Source: Gemmatimonadaceae bacterium (GTDB taxonomy: Bacteria > Gemmatimonadota > Gemmatimonadetes > Gemmatimonadales > Gemmatimonadaceae). Taken from it: a stretch of DNA of 64,000 nt. The translations under genes and the position numbers were made by a program. Below the pieces are notes generated by a model. That model saw nothing but the letters and a program-made list of their open reading frames with translations, did not search any database and was not told the DNA's origin. This document shows, piece by piece, positions 50,435 to 59,107 of the stretch (position 1 is its first letter; the number at the start of each line of letters is the position of its first letter). The stretch lies in assembly GCA_019637445.1 (NCBI GenBank), contig JAHBVS010000001.1, positions 465,586 to 529,585 of the forward strand. Reading direction: 5' to 3'.

Positions 50435-51693
50435 TGCGGCGCCCCGCGCCCCGCTCACTCGCACTCGCGTCGATGCGGGCCGCCCTGCTGGCGATCGCGG
50501 CGGCCTGCCTCCTCCCCGCACCGATCGCGGCGCAGCGCAGCGACATCCCCCAGAACGCGAGGCAGGCCGCGGAGCGCATCCGGCAGGAGCAGCGCGAGCT
50601 TGAGCGCCTGCGCAACGAGCGCAACACGCTCGAGCGCCGGATGCAGGAACTGCAGTCCAGCGCCCGCGACGTCGCGGCGGAGCGGCAGAACCTGGAGCGC
50701 CAGGCGCTGGCCACGGCGCGGCTAGTGCGATCTCTCGACGCGCAACTCGGCACTCTCTACGAGCAGCTCAACGCCGTCAACGAAGGCTTGGTCCGCACAC
50801 AGGACGAGCTCGCGGTGAAGCGCGCCACGGTGCGCCACCGCGTCAACGAGATCTACAAGCGCGGACCGCTGTACACGCTCGAGGCGCTACTCAGCGCCGA
50901 GAGCTTCGCCTCGCTGGTGGCGCGCTACAAGTACCTGCACCTCGTGGCGAAGCGTGACCATTCGCTCCTGGATCGCGTGGAGGCGCTGAACGCGCAGATT
51001 GTCGCACAGCGGGCACTGTTGGTGCGGCTGCAGGGCGACGTGGAGCAGAACCGCCGCGAGAAGGCGGACGAGGAGTCGCGGCTGCGCCGGTTGGAACTGC
51101 AACGCGGGCGCACGCTGGCCTCACTGGAGCAGCAGCAGCGGCGGGCGCGCGAGCGGCTGGACGAGATCGCCCGCGACGAAAGCCGGCTGACCAACGTCAT
51201 CGCCGCGCTGGAAGAGGCGCGGCGGCGCGCGGAGGCCGCGGCGTCGGCGCGCGGTGCGACTGCACCGACCACCGGACGCGGGCTGACCACGGCCGACCTC
51301 GGACGCCTCGACTGGCCGGTCGAGGGCGACATCGTGTATCGCTTCGGCCGCGTGCGGAATCCGAACAACACGTCCTTTACCTGGAACGGGATGGGCATCG
51401 GCGCACCGATCGGCACGCCGGTGAAGGTCATCGCCGATGGCGAGGTGGTGACGGCCGAGCAGCTCGGGACCTACGGCTTCATGGTGATCGTGCAGCACGG
51501 CGCGGGCGCGTATTCGCTGTACGGCTCGCTGGCCGAGATCCGCGCGCCACGCGGCACGAAAGTGAAGAAGGGCGATATCATCGGGACCGTGGGGCAATCC
51601 GATCCCGACATACCGCCCCGCTTGCACTTCGAGATCCGGCCCGAGGGCCAGCGGCCCGTGGACCCGCTCGACTACCTGCGCCGCCAGCGCTAG
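50434..51693 (+). CDS. envC: EnvC-like activator: coiled coil + degenerate LytM
   Basis: A 419-residue secreted protein. Signal peptide (about 1-34, PAPIAAQ), a long coiled coil (about 40-260) rich in Glu, Arg and Gln, and a C-terminal LytM/M23 domain (about 290-415). The zinc site is broken: the first His/Asp pair reads WNGMGIG, and the HxH position reads YGSL; only LHFEIRP keeps its His. That is the hallmark of EnvC, which activates amidases rather than cutting peptidoglycan itself. The position after ftsEX supports this. The last 4 bp overlap the convergent lipoprotein gene. Confidence 0.9.
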   Translation: MRRPAPRSLALASMRAALLAIAAACLLPAPIAAQRSDIPQNARQAAERIRQEQRELERLRNERNTLERRMQELQSSARDVAAERQNLERQALATARLVRSLDAQLGTLYEQLNAVNEGLVRTQDELAVKRATVRHRVNEIYKRGPLYTLEALLSAESFASLVARYKYLHLVAKRDHSLLDRVEALNAQIVAQRALLVRLQGDVEQNRREKADEESRLRRLELQRGRTLASLEQQQRRARERLDEIARDESRLTNVIAALEEARRRAEAAASARGATAPTTGRGLTTADLGRLDWPVEGDIVYRFGRVRNPNNTSFTWNGMGIGAPIGTPVKVIADGEVVTAEQLGTYGFMVIVQHGAGAYSLYGSLAEIRAPRGTKVKKGDIIGTVGQSDPDIPPRLHFEIRPEGQRPVDPLDYLRRQR

Positions 51694-52154
51694 CGCAGCG
51701 TCGGCGGCGGGTTCACCGTGATCGTCACCGGGAACGGCCCGAACTCCTCCTCGCCGTCCTCGATGTGGAACATCGCCACGTTCACGACGATGTCACCCGT
51801 CGCCGTGGCGGTGAGCGTGCCGGCGAACGGGCCAGTCCGCGCGAACGTGATCCCCGCGTCGGGCGTCACATTGACCTGGAACTCGTCGGCGTGGCCCACG
51901 AGCGCATCCTGCAGCGTCGCGTCGAGAAACTCGACTGTCAGGCCGGTCGTGACGCCCTGCGTCAGCGCCAACGACGCGGACGCCACGCCGGAGGAGTTGA
52001 CCAGGACCGGCGCCTGGCCCGTCAAGGTGATCCGCATGGCATCGACTTCCGGGTGGTCATCGACCGTCTCCTTGCACGCCGAGGCGAAGACGGCCAGTGC
52101 CGTCATGGCGAGCATCGTGCGCAACTGCCGGGACCGAACAATGCAGCGTGTCAT
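51690..52154 (-). CDS. Small lipoprotein downstream of the TonB-dependent receptor
   Basis: A 154-residue predicted lipoprotein with lipobox VFASAC (Cys27). ATG at 52154 or an internal ATG at 52115 could start it. The mature part is beta-rich and acidic, with DHPEVD and HIEDGEEEFGPF. It follows the receptor gene by 37 bp on the same strand and is probably co-transcribed. It may help capture the receptor's metal or ligand, but no family is recognised. Confidence 0.75.
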   Translation of the reverse strand: MTRCIVRSRQLRTMLAMTALAVFASACKETVDDHPEVDAMRITLTGQAPVLVNSSGVASASLALTQGVTTGLTVEFLDATLQDALVGHADEFQVNVTPDAGITFARTGPFAGTLTATATGDIVVNVAMFHIEDGEEEFGPFPVTITVNPPPTLR

Positions 52155-52191
52155 CGTGTGTGGCCTCAGTGATGGATGTGTACGACGTTCG

Positions 52192-54459
52192 TCAGAACTG
52201 CACGCGGTAGAGCAACGTCACGTTGCGCCCCGCGTCCGGGATGATGTCCTTCGTGCGCGAGAGGTGCTCCCGCACCTCCGTGTCCAACAGGTTGTCCAGT
52301 CGCAGCGTGAACGCGTGGAGGCGGTCGCCGGAGACGAAGCGCCAGCCGGCGTGCAGGTTCAGCGTCGCGTAGCCCGGCGTCTCGGTCTCGAAGTCCCCGA
52401 GCAGGGTCTGGCGCGCTGCCCAGCGGACGTGGCCACCGAATGACCAACGCGGCGTCTCGTGCCGTAGGCCCACGCGCCCGTTCAACGGCGGCATCAGCGG
52501 CAGGTAGGCGGACTCGACCACGTCCGGTGCGCCTCCGATGCCGGGAATGGTGTCGCGGTCGCCGGCAATCACTCCACGCACGTAGCTCGCCGTGGCCTCG
52601 AGCACCACGTGTTCCCGCAGCGTGATCTCGATGTCACCCTCGGCGCCCACCAGCGTCGCGTCCTCGTTGGTGTACTGGAACTTCCAGCGCTGCGCCTGGC
52701 GGCCGGGCTCGCCGGTGTTGCGGGGGAAGAGATATCCCTGCAAGCGGTTCGCGAAGGCCGCCACCTCGCCGCGGACGCGCTGGCGCTCGATGCGCGCGAA
52801 GACGTCGACGCCGTAGCCGGTCTCCTGGTCGTTGCGCGGATCGCCTACGTCATATGAGTACGCCGCCAGGTGCGGGCCGTCGGAGTAGAGCTCGTTGAAG
52901 TCCGGCGTGCGGTAGGAGCGGCTCAGGCTGGCCCCGACGCGAACGCCATTCTCGAGCGCGTACAATGCGCCGACGGACGCCGAGACCGCACCGAAGTCGC
53001 GCGGAAGCGTGGGCAGCGTATCGCTGCCGACCACGATCTCGCGTCGCACCAACGGGATGAATCGCGCGAAGTCGTAGCGCAGCCCCGCCTGCGCACGCAG
53101 CGGACCCGTGCCGAACTCCTCGATTGCGAAGGCGGCAAGCGTCCAGTCCACCGTCGGCGTGGCCCGGATCGGGCCGCTCGGCGTGATGTCGCGGTACTGC
53201 GCACGCAGGCCGATGGCACCACCCGCGCCCCCCGCGATGCCCGAGTGCCGCGCCACAAGCTCACCGACGGTCATCAGCTGCTGAAAGCGCGTGCCGACCG
53301 CGCCGGACTTCGCGAGCTCCTGGTGCCGGTAGTCCGAGAAGGACAGGTTGAGCCGCACGTTCTCGAAGGCGCCATCCACCGGGTGCCACTCAGTCTCGCT
53401 GCGGAGCATGTGCCGCTGCATCGCGATGTCCACGCCGCCGTCGTGCGCGCCGACGAAACCGCCGGGGAGCCCGTAGTCGTTGGCGAAGTAGCGATACGAC
53501 AGGCCCGTGTGCCCCCATCCATTCACCTTCGAGACACCGATGGATGCGCCGCTGGCCCCGACCTGGGTGTTCTCCAGCCGGCCAATCGGCGTCCGCAGGT
53601 CACCAGAGCGGCGCAAGCTGCCTTCAGTGCGCACGGAGAACCCAGCCAGCGGAAACTCGGCGAAGGCGCCGATCGACGCGCCATCGTTGACTGAACTCGC
53701 CTGCGTGCTGAGCGCGCCGTGCCGGTGCTCGAAGCGTACGGTGGGGATCTCCTGGCGAATGACGTTCACCACGCCGCCCAGCGCGCTCGATCCATACAAC
53801 AGGGACATCGGCCCGCGCACGACCTCGACCTTCTGCGCCGTGACCGGATCGATGGCCACCGCGTGATCGTTCGAGCTATTGGAGAGGTCTCCGCTGCGCA
53901 TGCCGTCCTCGAGGATCAGCACGCGGTCGCCGCCGAGCCCGCGAACGACCGGCCGCGCGGTGGCTGGACCCATCGAGACCATCGACACGCCCGGGGTGCC
54001 GGCGACAGTGGAGCCGAGCGTGCCGTCGAGTCGGACGTCCAGCTTGGCGTCACTCAGGACGTTGCTGCTGCTGATGGCGTCGGCGGCCCCCCGCTCCGCC
54101 ACCTGTCCGGTCACGACGGTGGCGGCGAGCTGCAATGGGGACGCTCGCATCGCCAATGACACGGAATCCATCCCGGCGCTGACGATGAGCTCCCGCGTCA
54201 GCGACTCGTAGCCAATGCGCTGCACGGTGACTTGGTAGCGACCCGGCGCGACGAGGCCGAAGGAGAAGCTGCCGTCCTCGTGGGTTCGAACCTCGCGATG
54301 CAGGTCCACGAGCCGGACGATTGCCGCAGGCAAGGGTTCGCCGGTGGCCACGGCCGTGACGCGCCCGCGGACGGTGACGGATTGGGCCTGCAGTGGTATG
54401 GAAGCGATGGCCAGCGCGGCCGTGAGGGCCAGGCGCGAGGCCAGGACTGCTCGGGACAT
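52192..54459 (-). CDS. TonB-dependent outer-membrane receptor, ZnuD-like
   Basis: A 755-residue receptor. The signal peptide (about 1-25, PLQAQ) is followed by a carboxypeptidase-like regulatory domain (about 30-105), a plug domain (about 110-240, with PGVSMVSMGPATARPVVRG and VEVVRGPMSLLYGSSALGG) and a 22-strand barrel ending in Phe. The segment NELYSDGPHLAAYSYDVGD recalls the zinc receptor ZnuD. Zinc or another metal is likely but not proven. A Cys/His-rich small protein is encoded upstream and a lipoprotein downstream. Confidence 0.88.
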   Translation of the reverse strand: MSRAVLASRLALTAALAIASIPLQAQSVTVRGRVTAVATGEPLPAAIVRLVDLHREVRTHEDGSFSFGLVAPGRYQVTVQRIGYESLTRELIVSAGMDSVSLAMRASPLQLAATVVTGQVAERGAADAISSSNVLSDAKLDVRLDGTLGSTVAGTPGVSMVSMGPATARPVVRGLGGDRVLILEDGMRSGDLSNSSNDHAVAIDPVTAQKVEVVRGPMSLLYGSSALGGVVNVIRQEIPTVRFEHRHGALSTQASSVNDGASIGAFAEFPLAGFSVRTEGSLRRSGDLRTPIGRLENTQVGASGASIGVSKVNGWGHTGLSYRYFANDYGLPGGFVGAHDGGVDIAMQRHMLRSETEWHPVDGAFENVRLNLSFSDYRHQELAKSGAVGTRFQQLMTVGELVARHSGIAGGAGGAIGLRAQYRDITPSGPIRATPTVDWTLAAFAIEEFGTGPLRAQAGLRYDFARFIPLVRREIVVGSDTLPTLPRDFGAVSASVGALYALENGVRVGASLSRSYRTPDFNELYSDGPHLAAYSYDVGDPRNDQETGYGVDVFARIERQRVRGEVAAFANRLQGYLFPRNTGEPGRQAQRWKFQYTNEDATLVGAEGDIEITLREHVVLEATASYVRGVIAGDRDTIPGIGGAPDVVESAYLPLMPPLNGRVGLRHETPRWSFGGHVRWAARQTLLGDFETETPGYATLNLHAGWRFVSGDRLHAFTLRLDNLLDTEVREHLSRTKDIIPDAGRNVTLLYRVQF

Positions 54460-54546
54460 TGTCAGTACGGTTGTATGGCGGGCGCTCGAGCGCTCCAGAA
54501 GGGAGCGCGAGCAAGACCAATCAGGGCCGCCGCAACCGCGGCGGCA

Positions 54547-54933
54547 TCAGCCCTGAGGTGGCGCCCGAGATCCGTGTTCGGCGGCGCGCGTTGCGGCGAC
54601 GGCCACCACGACCGGTGCCTGCGGCGTCTGCGCACGGCGCAGTACCGGTGCCGTCGCGCCAAGATCCTTCGCGACCAGGAGCCGTGCGATGGCCTGCAAC
54701 TGACACAGGCCACAGTCGTCGGCCAGGTGCGCCTGCGGGCAACCCGGGTCCTGCGCGTCCTCGATATGGAGGGCGACCTCCGAGGCGTGCTCCAACTGCG
54801 CATCCAGCACCGGTGCGGCCACCAGCACGAACAGCTGCAGCAGCATGGCCAGGGCACCGACCGCACGAATCCCCGTACGCGGGGAAACGCGCTGGGGCGA
54901 ACGGGCGGTCTGCAGTCGGCGAGTAGGAGTCAC
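54547..54933 (-). CDS. Small exported Cys/His-rich protein before the receptor
   Basis: A 128-residue protein from a GTG at 54933. One hydrophobic helix (about 27-45) is followed by a segment with Glu, His, Asp and four Cys: HIEDAQDPGC and HLADDCGLCQL. This spacing of His and Cys resembles DUF2946-type proteins, which often sit with metal receptors. The C-terminal 50 residues are Ala/Val-rich. The gene lies 87 bp upstream of the receptor on the same strand. No ribosome binding site is seen, so the start is uncertain. Confidence 0.65.
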   Translation of the reverse strand: MTPTRRLQTARSPQRVSPRTGIRAVGALAMLLQLFVLVAAPVLDAQLEHASEVALHIEDAQDPGCPQAHLADDCGLCQLQAIARLLVAKDLGATAPVLRRAQTPQAPVVVAVAATRAAEHGSRAPPQG

Positions 54934-55047
54934 GGCAACGAATATGTATGCGGGGTCGGCCCGCCCCTCAACCCCTCCCGTAGGCAACGGGTTCCCTGCC
55001 AACGGCTTAGGCGGTCCTGCCAGCCCCCATCCGGACCGCTGACCCGC

Positions 55048-55053
55048 TAGATT
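55048..55053 (+). promoter_or_regulatory. TANNNT element (TAGATT) before maeB
   Basis: TAGATT ends 7 nt before the maeB ATG at 55061. GAGGG between them is too close to the ATG to be a normal ribosome binding site. Confidence 0.4.
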
Positions 55054-55060
55054 TCGAGGG

Positions 55061-57322
55061 ATGAAGCGAGAGGACGCCCTCGAGTACCACGCCCGCGGCC
55101 GCCCAGGCAAGATCGCGGTCGTACCCACCAAGCCGCTGGCCAACCAACGCGACCTCGCGTTGGCCTATTCGCCCGGCGTGGCCGAGCCCTGCCTTGAGAT
55201 CAAGGCCAATCCCGAGGACGCCTACAAGTACACGGCCAAGGGCAACCTTGTCGCCGTGGTGACGAATGGCACCGCCGTGCTCGGCCTCGGCAATATCGGG
55301 GCGCTGGCCGGCAAGCCCGTGATGGAAGGCAAGGGCAACCTCTTCAAGCAGTTCGCGGACCTCGACGTGTTCGACCTTGAGGTCGGCTCCGAGGTCCCCG
55401 ACGACGTCGTCAAGTTCTGCCAGCTCCTCGAGCCCAGTGTCGGCGGCATCAACCTTGAGGACATCAAGGCGCCGGACTGCTTCTACATCGAGGAGACGCT
55501 CCGCAAGACGCTGAACATCCCGGTCTTCCACGACGACCAGCACGGCACGGCCATCATCTCGGGCGCCGCGCTGCTCAACGCGCTGGAGATCACGGGCAAG
55601 GACATTGCCGCGGTGCGCGTGGTCTTCTCGGGCGCCGGTGCGGCCGCCATCTCCACGGCCGAGCACTATGTACGGCTGGGCGTCCAGCGCGAGCACATCA
55701 CGATGTGCGACCGCCACGGCGTGATCTATGCCGGCCGCAAGGACGACATGGACCCGTACAAGGAGCGCTTCGCCCACAAGACGAAGCAGCGCACGATCGC
55801 CGAGGCGCTGAAGGGCGCCGACGTGTTCGTGGGCCTGTCGGTGGCGGGTGCCGTCTCTGGCGAGATGATCGCCGGGATGGCCGAGCGCCCCATCATCTTC
55901 TCGCTGGCGAACCCGGTCCCGGAAATCCTGCCGGACGAGGTCCGGGCCGTGCGCGACGATGCCATCATCGCCACCGGCCGCTCCGACTATCCGAACCAGG
56001 TCAACAACGTCCTTGGCTTCCCGTTCATCTTCCGCGGCGCGCTGGACGCCCGCGCGACGACGATCAACGAGGAAATGAAGATGGCGGCCACGCGGGCGCT
56101 GGCGTCGCTGGCCAAGGAAGACGTGCCGGAGAGCGTGAGCGCGCTCTACGGCCTCACAAACGTGAAGTTCGGCCCCGAGTACCTGATCCCCTTCCCCTTC
56201 GACCCGCGCGTGCTGCTGCGCGTGGCGCCGGCGGTGGCCTGGGCGGCCGTGGCGAGCGGCGTGGCGCGCGAGTTCATCGAGCTCGAGACCTACCGCGACC
56301 AGCTGGAGTCGCGGCTCGGCCGCGCCCGCGGCGTGATGCGTGGCTTGGCCGCGCGGGCCAGCAACGCGCCCAAGCGCGTGGTGCTGCCCGAGGGTGAGGA
56401 TCCCAAGATCATCCGCGCCGCGCAGCAGATGGCCGACGAGGGAATCGCACACCCAATCTTGCTCGGCCGCCGCGACCGCATCCGGGCCACTGCCGAGGAG
56501 CTGGGCATCGCGCTCGACGACATCGCGGTCGAGGAGCCGGCGAGCAGCGGGCATCGCGACCGCTATGCGCAGTTCCTCTGGCAGCGCCGGCAGCGCAAGG
56601 GCATGTCCCTGGTGGAAGCCAACCAGCGCATCGCCCGCGCCACGACCTTCGGCTGCGTGATGGTCGCGCTCGGCGATGCCGACGCGGTGCTCGGCGGCCT
56701 CGGCAAGCACTATCCCGAGACGATCAAGCCGGCGCTCGAGGTAATTGGCGCCGACCGTCGCCACGGCCTGGTCAGCGGCCTCTACATGCTGGTGTTCGAG
56801 AAGCACATCGTGTTCTTCGGCGATACCACCGTGAACATCACGCCGAGCGCGGAGCAGCTGGCGCAGATCGGCTGGTCGGCGGCGGCCGTGGCCCGGACGT
56901 TTGGCATCGCGCCGCGCGTGGCGATGCTGTCCTTCTCGAACTTCGGCAGCGTGCGGCACGCCGAGGCGCAGAAGGTCGCCGACGCCGTGCGGATGCTGCG
57001 CGAGCGCGACCCCAGCATCGTGGTGGACGGCGAGATGCAGGCCGATACGGCGTTCAGCCCCGAGGTCTTGGCCTCGCGCTATCCGTTTTCGGCGCTCAAG
57101 GACGCCGCGAGCGTGTTGATCTTCCCGAACCTCAGCTCGGGCAACATCGCGTACAAGTTGCTCACCCAGCTGGGTGGGGCCACGGCCATCGGCCCCATCC
57201 TCGTCGGCATGCAGCACCCCGTGCATATCCTGGAGCAGAACGCCGACGTCCAGGAAATCGTGAACATGGCCGCCGTCGCCGTCATTGATGCCCAGACGCG
57301 CGTGCGCGGCGCAGACTCCTAA
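55061..57322 (+). CDS. maeB: NADP-dependent malic enzyme with phosphotransacetylase-like domain
   Basis: Converts malate to pyruvate and CO2 with NADPH. The 753 residues comprise an N-terminal malic domain (about 1-425; [27 protein letters not shown] nucleotide site, SLANPVPEI) and a C-terminal PTA-like domain (about 430-753) that acts as a regulatory, acetyl-CoA-sensing module in this family. Length is normal. It is followed after 18 bp by pckA, so the two C3/C4 enzymes are co-transcribed. Confidence 0.95.
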   Translation: MKREDALEYHARGRPGKIAVVPTKPLANQRDLALAYSPGVAEPCLEIKANPEDAYKYTAKGNLVAVVTNGTAVLGLGNIGALAGKPVMEGKGNLFKQFADLDVFDLEVGSEVPDDVVKFCQLLEPSVGGINLEDIKAPDCFYIEETLRKTLNIPVFHDDQHGTAIISGAALLNALEITGKDIAAVRVVFSGAGAAAISTAEHYVRLGVQREHITMCDRHGVIYAGRKDDMDPYKERFAHKTKQRTIAEALKGADVFVGLSVAGAVSGEMIAGMAERPIIFSLANPVPEILPDEVRAVRDDAIIATGRSDYPNQVNNVLGFPFIFRGALDARATTINEEMKMAATRALASLAKEDVPESVSALYGLTNVKFGPEYLIPFPFDPRVLLRVAPAVAWAAVASGVAREFIELETYRDQLESRLGRARGVMRGLAARASNAPKRVVLPEGEDPKIIRAAQQMADEGIAHPILLGRRDRIRATAEELGIALDDIAVEEPASSGHRDRYAQFLWQRRQRKGMSLVEANQRIARATTFGCVMVALGDADAVLGGLGKHYPETIKPALEVIGADRRHGLVSGLYMLVFEKHIVFFGDTTVNITPSAEQLAQIGWSAAAVARTFGIAPRVAMLSFSNFGSVRHAEAQKVADAVRMLRERDPSIVVDGEMQADTAFSPEVLASRYPFSALKDAASVLIFPNLSSGNIAYKLLTQLGGATAIGPILVGMQHPVHILEQNADVQEIVNMAAVAVIDAQTRVRGADS

Positions 57323-57340
57323 CTCGATCCAATTCCCGCA

Positions 57341-58954
57341 ATGTCCTCTACGACCGCCGCGCCCGTGCGCGAAAGCAGCACTGGACTCGACGCCCAGGGC
57401 CTGACGCCCAAGGGCACGCTCCACTGGAACCTCGAGGCGCCCGACCTCGTGCAGGCCGCGATCCAGCGCCGCGAGGGCGAGCTCGCCCACATGGGGCCCT
57501 TTGTCGCCGTGACGAAGCCGCACACGGGCCGCTCGCCGAACGACAAGTTCGTGGTGCGCGAGCCCGCCTGCGAGAACGACGTGGACTGGGGCAAGGTGAA
57601 CCAGCCGATCAGCGAGGCGCACTTCGAGGCGCTGCTGGCCGACGTGCGTGGCTACCTGAACGGACTCGACGACCTGTTCATCGAGGACCTCTACTGCGGC
57701 GCCGACACGGCGTACCGTCTCTCCTGCCGCTACGTCACGCCGAACGCCTGGCACGCGAACTTCGTGCGGAACATGTTCATCCGCCCGGACGTCAGCGAGC
57801 TCGCGAGCTTCGCGCCGAACTTCAGCATCCTGCACGCGCCGGAGTTCCAGGCGGACCCCGCCAAGCACGGCACGCGCACCGGCACGTTTATCGTGCTCTC
57901 GCTGAGCAAGCGGATGATCCTCATCGGCGGCACGCGCTACGCCGGCGAGCTCAAGAAGTCGATGTTCACGGTGATGAACTACCTGCTGCCCAAGCAGGGC
58001 GTGCTATCGATGCACTGCTCGGCCAATATCGGCACGGACGGCGACACGGCGCTGTTCTTCGGCCTCTCCGGCACCGGCAAGACCACGCTGTCCGCGGACC
58101 CCGAGCGCGGGCTGATCGGCGACGACGAGCACGGCTGGAGCGAGCACGGCGTGTTCAACTTCGAGGGTGGCTGCTACGCCAAGGTCATCAACCTCTCGCG
58201 CGAGCAGGAGCCCGACATCTTCGCCACGACGGAGATGTTCGGCACCATCCTCGAGAACGTGGTGCTGGAGCCGGGCAGCAAGAAGGTGGACTTCGCCTCG
58301 CAGGCCATCACCGAGAACACCCGCGCCTCGTACCCGCTGCACTACATCCGGAACCACGTGCCCAGCGGCCGCGGCAACCACCCGCAGCACGTGGTGTTCC
58401 TCACGGCCGACGCCTTCGGCGTGCTGCCGCCGATCGCCAAGCTCACCGCCGAGCAGGCGATGTACTACTTCCTCTCGGGCTACACGGCCAAGCTGGCCGG
58501 CACCGAGCGCGGCGTGACGGAGCCGCAGGCGACGTTCTCGGCCTGCTTCGGCGCCGTATTCCTCGTCTGGCACCCGACCAAGTACGCCGAGATGCTGGGC
58601 GAGCTGCTGCGCAAGCACAACTCGCAGGTCTGGCTGGTGAACACCGGCTGGAGCGGTGGTCCGTATGGCGTCGGCTCGCGGATGAAGCTGCCCTACACGC
58701 GTGCGATGGTGCGCGCGGCGCTGGCGGGCAAGCTCGACCACGTGGGGACGGTGACGGATCCCATCTTCGGCCTGCACCTGCCGGTGCACATCGACGGCGT
58801 GCCGAACGACGTGCTCAACCCCCGCAACACCTGGAAGGACTCCAAGGCCTACGACGAGCAGGCCAAGAAGCTGGCCGGCATGTTCCGCGAGAACATCAAG
58901 AAGTTCGGGGCGGCGGTGTCGGCGGATATTCTCGGCGCGGGGCCGCAGGGGTGA
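57341..58954 (+). CDS. pckA: Phosphoenolpyruvate carboxykinase (ATP)
   Basis: Interconverts oxaloacetate and PEP using ATP. The 537 residues contain HTGRSPNDKF, the P-loop GLSGTGKTT, EDEHGW-like and LSREQEPDIF active-site regions, all typical of the ATP form. It works with maeB at the C3/C4 node. A strong terminator follows 34 bp after the stop. Confidence 0.97.
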   Translation: MSSTTAAPVRESSTGLDAQGLTPKGTLHWNLEAPDLVQAAIQRREGELAHMGPFVAVTKPHTGRSPNDKFVVREPACENDVDWGKVNQPISEAHFEALLADVRGYLNGLDDLFIEDLYCGADTAYRLSCRYVTPNAWHANFVRNMFIRPDVSELASFAPNFSILHAPEFQADPAKHGTRTGTFIVLSLSKRMILIGGTRYAGELKKSMFTVMNYLLPKQGVLSMHCSANIGTDGDTALFFGLSGTGKTTLSADPERGLIGDDEHGWSEHGVFNFEGGCYAKVINLSREQEPDIFATTEMFGTILENVVLEPGSKKVDFASQAITENTRASYPLHYIRNHVPSGRGNHPQHVVFLTADAFGVLPPIAKLTAEQAMYYFLSGYTAKLAGTERGVTEPQATFSACFGAVFLVWHPTKYAEMLGELLRKHNSQVWLVNTGWSGGPYGVGSRMKLPYTRAMVRAALAGKLDHVGTVTDPIFGLHLPVHIDGVPNDVLNPRNTWKDSKAYDEQAKKLAGMFRENIKKFGAAVSADILGAGPQG

Positions 58955-58965
58955 GTTGAACCTCT

Positions 58966-58987
58966 GACGAAGGACGGAGGACGAAGG
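58966..58987. repeat. Heptad array, GACGAAG type
   Basis: GACGAAG, GACGGAG, GACGAAG in 7-bp phase, just after the pckA stop. It is the reverse-complement type of the array at 59071-59098, so the two flank the pckA terminator as inverted arms. Confidence 0.7.
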
Positions 58988-58988
58988 G

Positions 58989-59015
58989 GGCGAGGCCGTA
59001 CGGCCTCGCCTTTTT
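58989..59015 (+). terminator. Intrinsic terminator of maeB-pckA
   Basis: A 9-bp stem GGCGAGGCC/GGCCTCGCC with a GTAC loop, followed by TTTTT at 59011-59015. This is the clearest rho-independent terminator in the window. Confidence 0.9.
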
Positions 59016-59070
59016 CGTGCCGCGGGCGTGGATTCGAGTGCGCGAAAGCACACGCGCGCACGTAGTATTC

Positions 59071-59098
59071 TTCCGTCCTCCGTCCTCCGTCTTCCGTC
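59071..59098. repeat. Heptad array, YTCCGTC type
   Basis: Four units TTCCGTC, CTCCGTC, CTCCGTC, TTCCGTC in strict 7-bp phase end 10 bp before the HD gene. The CTCCGTC unit is the same sequence as the last part of the array at 22667-22687. Confidence 0.75.
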
Positions 59099-59107
59099 CG
59101 TAGCAAG

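Noticed and set aside
55007..57868. 953-codon minus-strand frame opposite maeB and pckA
   Set aside because: A shadow of two certain genes; its composition is typical of antisense GC-rich frames.
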